From NCBI RefSeq assembly GCF_963678635.1, contig NC_087064.1, forward strand, positions 69,926,123 through 69,990,122: DNA of 64,000 nucleotides, written 5' to 3'. Below the pieces are notes generated by a model, which was given only the letters and a program-made list of their open reading frames with translations, ran no database searches and was not told the DNA's origin. Each line of letters starts with the position of its first letter. The stretch's first letter is position 1. The position numbers and the translations under genes were made by a program. Below are positions 35,297-44,102 of this stretch, in pieces. Source of the DNA: Symsagittifera roscoffensis (Eukaryota; Xenacoelomorpha; Acoela; Convolutidae).

Positions 35297-38200
35297 TCAA
35301 TCTTGAACGTCCTCGGGCCCCAACGGAGCGATAACTGTAGCGAGTTTAACAAGAGGTCGGGTTAAATCTCCTGTTGCGGTTTTAAGGAGTGCGGAACGGG
35401 CGGTAGCGTCTTTGCCATAGTTAAGCGTTTTGACGCGAGCGAGAGGGTAGTAACCACGCGGGCTACTATCCTCGACGATCCAAACAAGATCTCCGGCTTT
35501 GAGTTCTTGTTCGGTAGGTGTGTGCCATTTACGGCGTTTGTTGAGAGTCGGAACGTACTCGCGTAGCCATCTAGTCCAGATGGTGTTAGCGTATCCTTGT
35601 GCGCGAAGATAACGCTTTCGATGATCGAAATGTTCGTCCGTCGCAATCGACGGGAAACTAACTGAGCGCTGGCCTATCAAGAAGTGATTTTGCGTTAAAG
35701 CCTCAATCTCATTCGGGTCACTGCTTACCGCTGTAAGTGGACGCGCATTGAGGGACTGTTCCACCAGACAAAATGTGGTCTGGAGTACTTCGTCGGTTAA
35801 TTTACGGGGTGTGAGGATGGAGTAGAAAACTCTCTTGCAACTACGTACAAGACGTTCCCAAGAGCCACCATGATGTGGTGAAGATGGTGGGTTATACTTC
35901 CATTCGATGCCTTTGTGGACAAGGAGAGCGGGCGCAAGATCATTCCATGCTCGAGTACACAGAAGAAGCTCTTTCTCTGCACCGACAAAGTTTGTACCAT
36001 TATCGGACCAAATTTTCGATGGACTTCCTCGTCTAGCGATGAATCGTTCTACTCCCATGACACAGGAGCTTGAATCCATTGATGGTATGACTTCAATATG
36101 GATGGCTCTAGTTGTCAAACAAGTGAACAAAAATGCCCAACGTTTCTCCGAACTCCTACGGATTGTTACGTGAAAGGGTCCGAAGTAATCGACTCCGCAA
36201 TTGTTGAAGGGCGCTTGGCGGTATCGAAGACGCTCAATTGGCAGATCAGACATGAAAGGGGTGATGGTTTTCAACTTTCGCTTTCGGCAGTTTTTACAAT
36301 TAAGTTCAATGTTACCGAGCAATGATCTTAATTTTAAGATTGCATTTTCTATCTGGATGACAGATCGTAGGTAGTCATTTGACTGATGCTCATGTTTGTT
36401 GTGTTGATGAGCCACAAACAATTTGACTAATGGATGACGGCCATCAAGTATGATGGGATATTTATTTTTAAATTCGAGTTCAGAGAGACGACTAATGCGT
36501 CCTATGGATCTAAGAAGTCCATCGGGGTCAATGAATAGGGAGAGAGTTGCAATAGGGCTTACATTCTTAACATATTTCTCAGAACTCAATAATTTGAACT
36601 CTGAGGGTAACGCTTCTTTTTGAGAAAGAAGAAACAACATTCGTTGAGAAGTATCTATCTCAGACGGTTTAACGATATTAGTGATTGTTCCACGGAAATG
36701 AATAAATTTAGGATTTAATCGGAGGATGAATGCTACTACGCGCAATAATTTGGGAAACGAGCTGTAACGATTCCACTTAATGACGGGTTCAGGGACTGAC
36801 GGATTGATTACAAAAATAGTGGCAGTATCGATGACATCATCGATAGGACCTTTTAATTTTGTTTTTGTAATCACATCGACATTTGGTCGAAAGGGCCAAT
36901 CACTGGTTCTGAAGAAGCTGGGACCTTGAGTCCAGCTGCTGTCCTTCAAGGCTTCAGCGGCAATACCTCGAGTACCAGTATCAGCTGGGTTGTTTTCAGT
37001 ATCTACGTGATACCATTCGTCGACAGTGGTAACTTCCAGTATTTCGCCTACTCGATTAGCGACGAATACTGGCTGCTTTGCAGTCGAATGGAGCCATTGT
37101 AGCACAGTGGTACTGTCAGTCCACATAAAGACATCATTTATAGGGATCGAAAGTGCTTTCATGATATCTATTTTGAGGCGTGTAGCAAGCAAAGAAGCTT
37201 GCAGCTCTAATTTTGGGATGGAAATAGCCTTCATTGGTGCTACGCGGGCTTTACCCAAAATGAAGGCGAGTTTTGTCTCATGTGTATCAATAATGCGCGC
37301 ACGGAGAAATCCAACTGCACAGAAGATTTCCTGTGAACTGTCACCAAAGATATGGAGTTCAATTTTGTCAACTGCGGATGGAAAGTAGCATCTCGGTATG
37401 ATCAGTTGACCCAGGATGGGTAGACCAGACCGCCATTCGAGGAATTTGGCATTCAAGTCCAAAGGAAGTGGGTTATCCCATTGTTGACCACTGATTCTCC
37501 AAATCTCTTTAAGAAGTAGTCGGGCTCTGACAGTGTACGGAGCGACTAACCCAATAGGGTCGAAAACTGAAGAGACAAAACTTAGAACTGTACGTTGGGT
37601 AACAGTATCCTTCAGTTCTCTGTTTACACCTCGACTAACTACCAATGTATCGAGAACGTGATCCCATTTAAAACCTAGAACATGCGATTCTTGACCTTCA
37701 CTACTTAGAATCTCCTTAACTTGACTTAAATTGTCGCTTGACTTACATAACTCTTTCTGAATCTCTTTGATATTTCTCACGAATTTTGTCAACTTAAATC
37801 CTCCAAACTTAAGTAGTTCTACAAGGTCCTTACTTAATTTTAATGCCTGTTCAGGTTCGGGAAACGAATCAAGATAATCGTCCATATAGAATTTTTGCAT
37901 CACGGCTGACGCTGCGTCGGGGAACAAGACTTGATTGTCGCGAGCTGTCTTTTGAAGAGCAAAATTAGCACATGTGGGCGAGTCACGAGCTCCGAAAATG
38001 TGTCGCGTGTATTGATACGTTACCTCATCGGTTGTGGGATCCTCCCGCCACAGAAAACGAAGTGACAGTTGGTCGATTGGGAGAACACCAACCTGAAGGA
38101 ACATGCCTTCAATATCAGCTGATACTGCATGTTGATGTTGACGTAATCTCATTAGGACGGCCAGCAGATTCTGAAGCAAATCTGGGCCAACCAAAAGAGC

Positions 38201-39337
38201 TTTATTAAGTGACGATCCATGAAATTTGGCTGCACCATTTAGGACGCGGCGGACTTTTCCGGGTTTATTTGGATTAATCACGGGGTGATGAGGAAGATAC
38301 CATTCCCTAGCGGAACGATTTGTGCAGTCATGTGTATTCACTTTGATGACGTAACCTTTGTCAAAATCTTCTTGAATGTTTTTTGCGTATAAAGCCCTGA
38401 GGTTTGTGTCTTTGTCTAAACGTTTTTCCAGAGATTTAAGTTGTGCTAAGGCGGAGTAGTAGTTGTTGGGCAACTGTGAGTGGTCTTCGGCCCAAAGCAT
38501 CCCAACGGCGTATCTATCACCATCATGTATAGTTGATGCTTCTAAAATTTTATTCGCCCTTTTATCGTCTGACGATCGGGCATCTACTTGTTTATACGTA
38601 CCGTATGATTCAAGTTCGTACCAAGATTTGACCTGCTCTACCAAACTTACATCTTCGATGTTACAATGCAAGCATGTTGAGATCAGGCCGGTGGAGGCAG
38701 GGAGTGGACCATTTAAGACCCATCCAATTGGGAGGCGAACGGCGAAAGGTGATTTTTGGCGTTTATCCTGGCAGTATTCCAGAGGACAAATGTACTCATA
38801 AACATCTTGACCTAAAATCATTTCGACATCAGCGTACCAAAATTCGACTGAATCAATTGGTTCCAAGTGAGTGTATTTCTCTTGCAACCTACGAACGTTA
38901 ATTATATCTGAACCTATGTTAATGTTGTTTTTTACATATGCACAAACGGTGAACGAAATATCTGGATCAAATTCAGAAGAAACGTTCAAATCAAATTGTT
39001 CTGAAGTAATATCTTCGGAACAATTGGCGCCATTGACAGTCAAATCAATTTTCCTACCTGTCAGATTGAGTCTGCGAGCGAGTTCAGGTGAAATACAAGA
39101 GTGACTGCAAGCTGTGTCACATAACACAAGTGCGGTGGTTTCAGAGTCATTTGATGATAATGTGAGATTTATAAGTGGCATCAGTCCTTTTAGATTCATA
39201 AGGGATGTCCCACAAGTATTGTTTTGCGTCGTGGGTCTAAATGGAGTTTGAACTGCGGGATTGGCTGCAGTTGTGTGCGGTGCATAACCAGATTGGTTAT
39301 TTGTAGGGCAAACGCGTTCTGCGCCGTGCAGTAACAC
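35297..39337 (-). CDS. BEL/Pao pol polyprotein (protease, RT, RNase H, integrase)
   Basis: A 1346-codon open frame. The aspartic protease site is LCDTACSHSCIS (D74), a DTAC variant rather than DTG/DSG. Reverse transcriptase has SADIEGMF (D408) and YMDDYLDS (484-491). RNase H has FGDSS (D665), KLELQAS (E711), WTDST (D741) and NPADTGTRG (D786). Integrase has a zinc-binding HH...CKNC region (about 976-1017) and the DDE triad at GVDYFGP (D1050), SDNGTNF (D1112) and GGSWE (E1161), followed by the C-terminal domain usual in BEL. Pol copies element RNA into DNA and integrates it. All catalytic residues are present, so the pol may be recent or still competent, though gag is broken. The first ATG lies inside the gag-pol overlap, so the true start is upstream. 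Confidence 0.92.
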   Translation of the reverse strand: MLLHGAERVCPTNNQSGYAPHTTAANPAVQTPFRPTTQNNTCGTSLMNLKGLMPLINLTLSSNDSETTALVLCDTACSHSCISPELARRLNLTGRKIDLTVNGANCSEDITSEQFDLNVSSEFDPDISFTVCAYVKNNINIGSDIINVRRLQEKYTHLEPIDSVEFWYADVEMILGQDVYEYICPLEYCQDKRQKSPFAVRLPIGWVLNGPLPASTGLISTCLHCNIEDVSLVEQVKSWYELESYGTYKQVDARSSDDKRANKILEASTIHDGDRYAVGMLWAEDHSQLPNNYYSALAQLKSLEKRLDKDTNLRALYAKNIQEDFDKGYVIKVNTHDCTNRSAREWYLPHHPVINPNKPGKVRRVLNGAAKFHGSSLNKALLVGPDLLQNLLAVLMRLRQHQHAVSADIEGMFLQVGVLPIDQLSLRFLWREDPTTDEVTYQYTRHIFGARDSPTCANFALQKTARDNQVLFPDAASAVMQKFYMDDYLDSFPEPEQALKLSKDLVELLKFGGFKLTKFVRNIKEIQKELCKSSDNLSQVKEILSSEGQESHVLGFKWDHVLDTLVVSRGVNRELKDTVTQRTVLSFVSSVFDPIGLVAPYTVRARLLLKEIWRISGQQWDNPLPLDLNAKFLEWRSGLPILGQLIIPRCYFPSAVDKIELHIFGDSSQEIFCAVGFLRARIIDTHETKLAFILGKARVAPMKAISIPKLELQASLLATRLKIDIMKALSIPINDVFMWTDSTTVLQWLHSTAKQPVFVANRVGEILEVTTVDEWYHVDTENNPADTGTRGIAAEALKDSSWTQGPSFFRTSDWPFRPNVDVITKTKLKGPIDDVIDTATIFVINPSVPEPVIKWNRYSSFPKLLRVVAFILRLNPKFIHFRGTITNIVKPSEIDTSQRMLFLLSQKEALPSEFKLLSSEKYVKNVSPIATLSLFIDPDGLLRSIGRISRLSELEFKNKYPIILDGRHPLVKLFVAHQHNKHEHQSNDYLRSVIQIENAILKLRSLLGNIELNCKNCRKRKLKTITPFMSDLPIERLRYRQAPFNNCGVDYFGPFHVTIRRSSEKRWAFLFTCLTTRAIHIEVIPSMDSSSCVMGVERFIARRGSPSKIWSDNGTNFVGAEKELLLCTRAWNDLAPALLVHKGIEWKYNPPSSPHHGGSWERLVRSCKRVFYSILTPRKLTDEVLQTTFCLVEQSLNARPLTAVSSDPNEIEALTQNHFLIGQRSVSFPSIATDEHFDHRKRYLRAQGYANTIWTRWLREYVPTLNKRRKWHTPTEQELKAGDLVWIVEDSSPRGYYPLARVKTLNYGKDATARSALLKTATGDLTRPLVKLATVIAPLGPEDVQD

Positions 39338-39651
39338 ATTATGAGTGCTCTTGGCCTGTGGTTTAGGACAAGTTTTGGGCTTGGGACATTACCTAAACAT
39401 GCAATTTCCTTGAAAACAAGAAAAGCAAAGCTTATTTTAGCACGCTGTGTTGGAGTTTTTTCTTTAAAAACGCTACATTTAAAAATTGAATGCTTGCCTT
39501 TACAAACTAAACATGGACTATATTGAATATTTGCGTCACACTTAGCTTGCAAGTTTGCGGCAAATATTTTAACATTGGTTTTTGTCCGAACCGAATTATC
39601 CTGATTTCTATTGTAATTTGAACTTATCCTCCAGCCAATGATTGAAATCAA
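39196..39651 (-). pseudogene. Gag C-terminal zinc-knuckle segment, frame-shifted
   Basis: In a different frame from both gag and pol it has CLVCKGKHSIFKC, the CX2C...HX4C-like knuckle of BEL gag, after an Asn/Lys-rich linker. Gag leaves its frame at the stop at 39608 and pol resumes in the gag frame near 39340, so two compensating shifts or indels lie between. Either this copy is damaged or it uses programmed shifts; damage is more likely. Confidence 0.6.
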
Positions 39652-40306
39652 TTAAAGACGGAGCATACAAACTCCGTTTTACGGTGTGGAACGACCAAGA
39701 CTCTTTCATATTAGGTGGGAGCTTCTCTATTGCTTTATCGAGAAGTGTTGAACTTTCAAGGTCTGCGTTGAAATGTAAAGGTTTGAACACTCCAATTATA
39801 CTTGCTATCATGGATGCAAAACTTATGATGCTGTCGGAACTATGCATCTTAACGGGCGGTGAATTATAAAGTTTGTCCAGATATGCACGTATTATGATTT
39901 GAGGTTGGCCAAACTTTGTCTCAAGTTTCATGAGAGCATCTTTGTACATCGTACCACTATAGGCAAACTCAGCTATAGCAGTCTCAGCTTTATCTTTGAC
40001 TAATGATTTAAGGTAGTGCAGCTTAACATCATCTGACAAGTTTTGAGAGTCCATAGCACTTCGGAATTGTCCAATCCATTCAAACCACTGAAGTGGACAG
40101 CCACCGTATTTCCTAAGGTTCCACGAATGTAATGGATCCTTACGGTTGAAAGTTAGTATTTCCTTTAAATCTTCAAGGGTTAATGCATTAGGTGGTGGTT
40201 GAACTGAGGTTGAAGCGAAATTGTGTGGCTGAGGAACAAATGATGTCGGATAAGCTACGGCAATATGTGGATAGCTGGGGACTTGAGACAACTGCTGCGT
40301 TGACAC
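39608..40306 (-). CDS. BEL gag-like protein (DUF1759-type)
   Basis: 232 codons. It has LPxFxG-less but recognisable gag features: FEWIGQFRSAMDSQNLSDD, VKLHYLKSLVKDKAETAIAE, ALMKLETKFGQPQIIIRAYL and SWSFHTVKRSL. This is the retrotransposon gag domain usual upstream of BEL/Pao pol, which forms the particle. It is in the same frame as pol. The frame upstream (40409-40651, Pro/Thr-rich) is in phase but separated by a stop at 40409. Confidence 0.8.
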   Translation of the reverse strand: MSTQQLSQVPSYPHIAVAYPTSFVPQPHNFASTSVQPPPNALTLEDLKEILTFNRKDPLHSWNLRKYGGCPLQWFEWIGQFRSAMDSQNLSDDVKLHYLKSLVKDKAETAIAEFAYSGTMYKDALMKLETKFGQPQIIIRAYLDKLYNSPPVKMHSSDSIISFASMIASIIGVFKPLHFNADLESSTLLDKAIEKLPPNMKESWSFHTVKRSLYAPSLIDFNHWLEDKFKLQ

Positions 40307-40408
40307 TTGCGCTTAGTTATTGTAAAACACTGTCCCTCCAACAGTGCACGCGTATTGTGAAAGTGGTGGTTGCACTATTGGTGTGACAATTTGAACGGTA
40401 TTTAACGC

Positions 40409-41202
40409 CTATGGTACTGTAGAATCTGATGCTGTAAATGGCGCGGTGGTTGGAGGTGCCATTCTCCAGTTATTCGTATTGGGTATATAACGAACTGGAT
40501 GTGGATGGTTGAAGGATGGTTGATTTGTTGAAACACGAGTTGAGTCATTAATACTCGCTGGTGGAGCAGTAATAGGAATCAGGTTCACCGGCTGGGTTGC
40601 CGTATTGACTGTTGTTTTAATTGGGACAGATGCATGTAATGTGGGGAACATTGCTGCTGGAATACGTGGAATGAAAGGAAGCGGGGGCGAGGACGGGGGC
40701 GGGGTGGTGTCGGCGACGGTGGGAGAGGTTGAGAAGGAATCTTCAAATTATGAACGGTAGATGATACCACCGATTGTAATGGTAGGCAAACGCTTGGTAT
40801 GCTACTGGATGGAAAAAAGTGGACGTTTATTAGATCAAACGTGCTTGGTGGTAGAGACGAAGAAACCAAATTGGCGATGCCCGGAGGTTGAGGTTCTTGT
40901 CGGGGAACAATGGTTATAGTTGATGCAAGTTCCGACGAATGTGTATCGAGTGCTTCATCTACCCAATCTTTTGTTCGGGTTTCAGCGACAACTTGTTGTG
41001 TTCTGCTCGAAGGCAGAGCGGTTTTATTGATGTCAGTATCAATGTCCGAATCATCATCCATTAACTCTGTTTCAACTATTTTGGCCTCATTGAGCTTTCG
41101 TTTGTTCTCCTCAACAAGTGTCTCAAGAGCCAATTCGTTTTCTTTTTCTTTTAGGCGGATGTTAGGCTCTTCACACCTGCTCAGAAAAAACCCGAGTTGC
41201 AA
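40409..41202 (-). pseudogene. N-terminal gag region of BEL element, broken
   Basis: Two overlapping frames: 41202-40585 (205 codons; Glu/Lys-rich, KEKENELALETLVEENKR, likely coiled coil, then acidic DDDSDIDTDIN, then a Pro/Arg run) and 40651-40409 (Pro/Thr/Asn-rich). The shift near 40.6 kb and the stop at 40409 break it from the main gag domain. The coiled-coil plus Pro-rich layout is usual for BEL gag N-termini. Confidence 0.6.
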
Positions 41203-42049
41203 TAAAAATCGTCACACTTTACTTTACAAAGGGGGTGGGGAAGTTCACCTTTACGATTTAGAGCGAGCGGAAATTTAAAAAAAAAGGAAAACAGTAATTT
41301 AGAATTAAATAACAAATTGAAATACATTGACACTACAAAGAATATCAAAGGTTCTTTGCTGCAGATTCGACAGCTAGGCGGCGTTTGCGTTCGGCACGAC
41401 GCTTTTTTTGAGAGGGTCGCTTTTTTTTGTTCTTTATTTTTCTTAAGTTTGCCGTATTACTTCGGACTATCGAGAAAGACTTTAGTTCAAGGTCAGTTTC
41501 TTGGTGAATTTGGAAGTACTGACGGAGTAAGCGAGTGTCTTTCTGCTTACGCTTAGAGATTAAGTCGCCAGTCACGCTTAAAATTAAAATGCCCGTTGAG
41601 CAAAGCAAATCGTAGATATTAGGAGTTTCGACTCGTTGACAATATACAATTGCAGCAATATTACTTTTGTAATAAAGCGGAATATTGCGCAGTTCGAATT
41701 CCGTGAGTCCTGTATCGTTGTTACTATTGTGCTTGCTGATTGAATTGTTGATCAGGTCGTGCCAGATTATTATATCATTTCTATGGGCTAATTCGCCGTC
41801 TAAAAAATTTTGGGCACGTTTTGATTGGTACTTGTGGTTGAGACTTAAACCACCAAGGGCATAACAGTATTGCGATATACGGTTTAGCTCGGCTATACGT
41901 AGCGTTTTATGAGCACGAGAGAGCGAGCTAGCGGCTAATATATACATTTACGACGGCATTCGGTACGATAAAAAAATCTGAGGGGAATCAAGTCAACCGG
42001 ATTTTGAGAATCTCACACCTGCTCAGAAACCACCGGAGTTGCAAAAATT
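41171..42049. repeat. Direct-repeat pair flanking the 200-codon ORF
   Basis: TCACACCTGCTCAGAAA then GAGTTGCAA occurs at 41171-41209 and 42013-42049. On the minus strand each reads as a pyrimidine tract ending TTTCTGAGCAG|GTGTGA, which resembles a splice acceptor. The pair could mark an insertion, a duplicated acceptor or remnant LTR sequence. Confidence 0.5.
41345..41947 (-). CDS. Uncharacterised 200-aa ORF upstream of BEL gag
   Basis: An intact frame with a natural ATG, same strand as gag-pol. Features: IIIWHDLINNSISKH (about 64-78), LYYKSNIAAIVYCQR, DLLCSTGILILSVTGDLIS, then a strongly basic Lys/Arg tail KIKNKKKRPSQKKRRAERK. The W-H-D...NN motif and the alternating hydrophobic strands suggest an alpha/beta fold with a nucleic-acid-binding tail. 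I do not recognise a characterised family and give no function. It could be an accessory BEL ORF or a separate gene fragment carried between the direct repeats at 41171 and 42013. Confidence 0.6.
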   Translation of the reverse strand: MYILAASSLSRAHKTLRIAELNRISQYCYALGGLSLNHKYQSKRAQNFLDGELAHRNDIIIWHDLINNSISKHNSNNDTGLTEFELRNIPLYYKSNIAAIVYCQRVETPNIYDLLCSTGILILSVTGDLISKRKQKDTRLLRQYFQIHQETDLELKSFSIVRSNTANLRKIKNKKKRPSQKKRRAERKRRLAVESAAKNL

Positions 42050-42755
42050 CAAAGGGATTGACTTGATATAGTGCTAAAAGGTCTCTACACTGCGTAATTT
42101 TGCAGTGCTTACGTTTGCCGGGCTGTTTGTTTCGCAAAAAATGACAAAATTTTTTTTTTCTTATCGTCTACGCCAGTTTAGTACCGAAATTAGACGATTT
42201 GGGGTCGATTTCGGATTTTTCAATTTTTTGCGAAAATTTTCTCAAACATTTTCACAAAATGTTTTTCTAACGGGTCGGAACGGTGGGTTCCGATTTGAGT
42301 TATCGACTACTAACTATAAACTAGCAAATGAAACCAAAATTCTAACTTAAAGTCAAATTTTTTCGATTTTCGATTTTTTTTTTTAATTTCGGAATTTTCT
42401 GGGTGGGGTATTCGGGTTAGACTATTGGCAAAAGCACGGTAAACATAATGAAATCAACATTTTAGCACACTGAATGGATTTGATAGGTCACAATAAAAAA
42501 CTTTAAAGGATCGTAAAACAATTATAGCTCTGGTTTATGAAGAAACTAAACTGAAAAGTTACGTCTTACAATAGTTTTTTTTTGTCAACTTCGGCCATCA
42601 AAAACGGTTGGGGAGATTCCTGTCTCACTTGCAGATAGCTGTCTGCATACACGTTCGTGAAATTGCACAATCACCTTTCACTGAGGTACTTCTCACTCAC
42701 AAAAAACTGAGTCGTCAAGGGTTTCGTCTGGTTTGTCGTCGATTGTCGGCGGACC
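42050..42755. other. Intron stretch, no gene recognised
   Basis: AT-rich, with TTTCGATTTTCGATTTTT type runs. Short ORFs only. The end (42600-42755) has no counterpart upstream of the first BEL copy, so it is likely host sequence beside the second insertion. Confidence 0.5.
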
Positions 42756-43150
42756 ATGTTTCCACCTGTGTCCGGTCTGTGGTGGCTCGGTCGAGTATAT
42801 CGTCGGTCTGTAGATTGGCTGTATGTATCTCGATTGAGAACACGATTGTTCAATATAAATATATTTTTTCTTCAATAATTATCGAAAATCATTAAGAAAA
42901 AACAACGGAATAATATCTGTTTCGGAACAAAATTATCAAGTTTTAAACGAAATCGAAATCGAAAGCGACTTAATTGTCACTACTTTTGCCAATAAGTGGG
43001 GATTTTTACGCTTGCCAGAAGTTAGAAGTCAATTCTTGCCAAAGTCTAATTAAGTTCATGTACACATCATTTAAAAACAAGTTTGACTTAGGAACATTTT
43101 TTATCCGGTTCAAATCAAGTGTATACCAAGTTTTTTAGTAGTAAAATACT

Positions 43151-43224
43151 TGGAATGACCGGGATTCGAACCGGCGACCTTTCGGTTTCAGGTCAAGTAC
43201 GTTACCGCTAGACTAGCTGCTCTT
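43151..43224 (-). other. tRNA-like segment in second BEL copy
   Basis: Same A/B box layout as at 35203-35277, with small changes (CTAGTCTAGCGGTAACG in the A box region, AGAGCAGC at the 5' side). The B box GGTTCGAATCC is unchanged. Presence in both copies at the same place means it belongs to the element rather than the insertion site. Confidence 0.65.
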
Positions 43225-43244
43225 GATATGCTTTCATTTTAGTT

Positions 43245-44098
43245 TCAATCTTGAACGTCCTCGGTCCCCAACGGAGCGATAACTGTAGCGAGTTTAACAA
43301 GAGGTCGGGTTAAATCTCCTGTTGCGGTTTTAAGGAGTGCGGAACGGGCGGTAGCGTCTTTGCCATAGTTAAGCGTTTTGACGCGAGCGAGAGGGTAGTA
43401 ACCACGGGGGCTACTATCCTCGACGATCCAAACAAGATCTCCGGCATTGAGTTCTTGTTCGGTAGGTGTGTGCCATTTACGGCGTTTGTTGAGAGTCGGA
43501 ACGTACTCGCGTAGCCATCTAGTCCAGATGGCGTTAGCGTATCCTTGTGCGCGAAGATAACGCTCTCGATGATCGAAATGTTCGTCCGTCGCAATCGACG
43601 GGAAACTAACTGAGCGCTGGCCTATCAAGAAGTGATTTTGCGGTAAAGCCTCAATCTCATTCGGGTCACTGCTTACCGCTGTAAGTGGACGCGCATTGAG
43701 GGACTGTTCCACCAGACAAAATGTGGTCTGGAGTACCTCGTCGGTTAATTTACGGGGTGTGAGGATGGAGTAGAAAACTCTCTTGCAACTACGTACAAGA
43801 CATTCCCAAGAGCCACCATGATGTGGTGAAGATGGTGGGTTATACTTCCATTCGATGCCTTTGTGGACAAGGAGAGCGGGCGCAAGATCATTCCATGCTC
43901 GAGTACACAGAAGAAGCTCTTTCTCTGCACCGACTAAGTTTGTACCATTATCGGACCAAATTTTCGATGGAGTTCCTCGTCTAGCGATGAATCGTTCTAC
44001 TCCCATGACACAGGAGCTTGAATCCATTGATGGTATGACTTCAATATGGAAGGCTCTAGTGGTCAAACAAGTGAAAAAAAACGCCCAACGTTTCTCCG
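43245..44098 (-). pseudogene. Integrase C-terminal fragment of BEL pol
   Basis: About 280 codons of the integrase core and C-terminal region, from SSEKRWAFFFTCLTTRAF to the same stop as copy 1. SDNGTNL (one change from SDNGTNF) and GGSWE keep the second Asp and the Glu; the first Asp lies beyond the breakpoint, so the catalytic set is incomplete. The frame happens to stay open for about 50 codons into unrelated repeat DNA (to 44252), making a chimeric 335-codon ORF that is not a gene. Confidence 0.8.
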
Positions 44099-44102
44099 AA
44101 CT

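Larger units (their letters stand above)
34804..41209 (-). mobile_element. BEL/Pao LTR retrotransposon with open pol
   Basis: From right to left it holds gag frames (41202-39608), a zinc-knuckle segment and a long pol, then a non-coding 3' part with a tRNA-like segment. The left limit is set at TGTTTCCACC (34805), where homology with the second copy at 42757 also begins; the reverse reads ...GGAAACA, a proper LTR-type CA end. I could not find a matching LTR on the gag side, so the element may have lost it, or the non-coding flanks are not LTRs. It sits in intron 4 of the F5/8C gene, opposite to it. Confidence 0.85.
42756..44102 (-). mobile_element. Truncated second BEL copy (integrase end only)
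   Basis: Homologous to 34804-36154 with few differences: the 3' non-coding part, the tRNA-like segment (43151-43224) and the last part of pol. It stops sharply after TTTCTCCGAACT at 44102, where copy 1 continues into the rest of integrase. It is therefore 5'-truncated or recombined, and joined to GGCGCGAC-type repeat DNA. Confidence 0.85.

Noticed and set aside
35362-39104. Several plus- and minus-strand ORFs of 70-120 codons inside pol
   Set aside because: Shadows of the 1346-codon pol frame, which has all motifs.
41203-42100. 5' LTR of the BEL element
   Set aside because: I compared this stretch with the 3' non-coding region (34804-35202) and saw no direct repeat, so I do not annotate an LTR pair.
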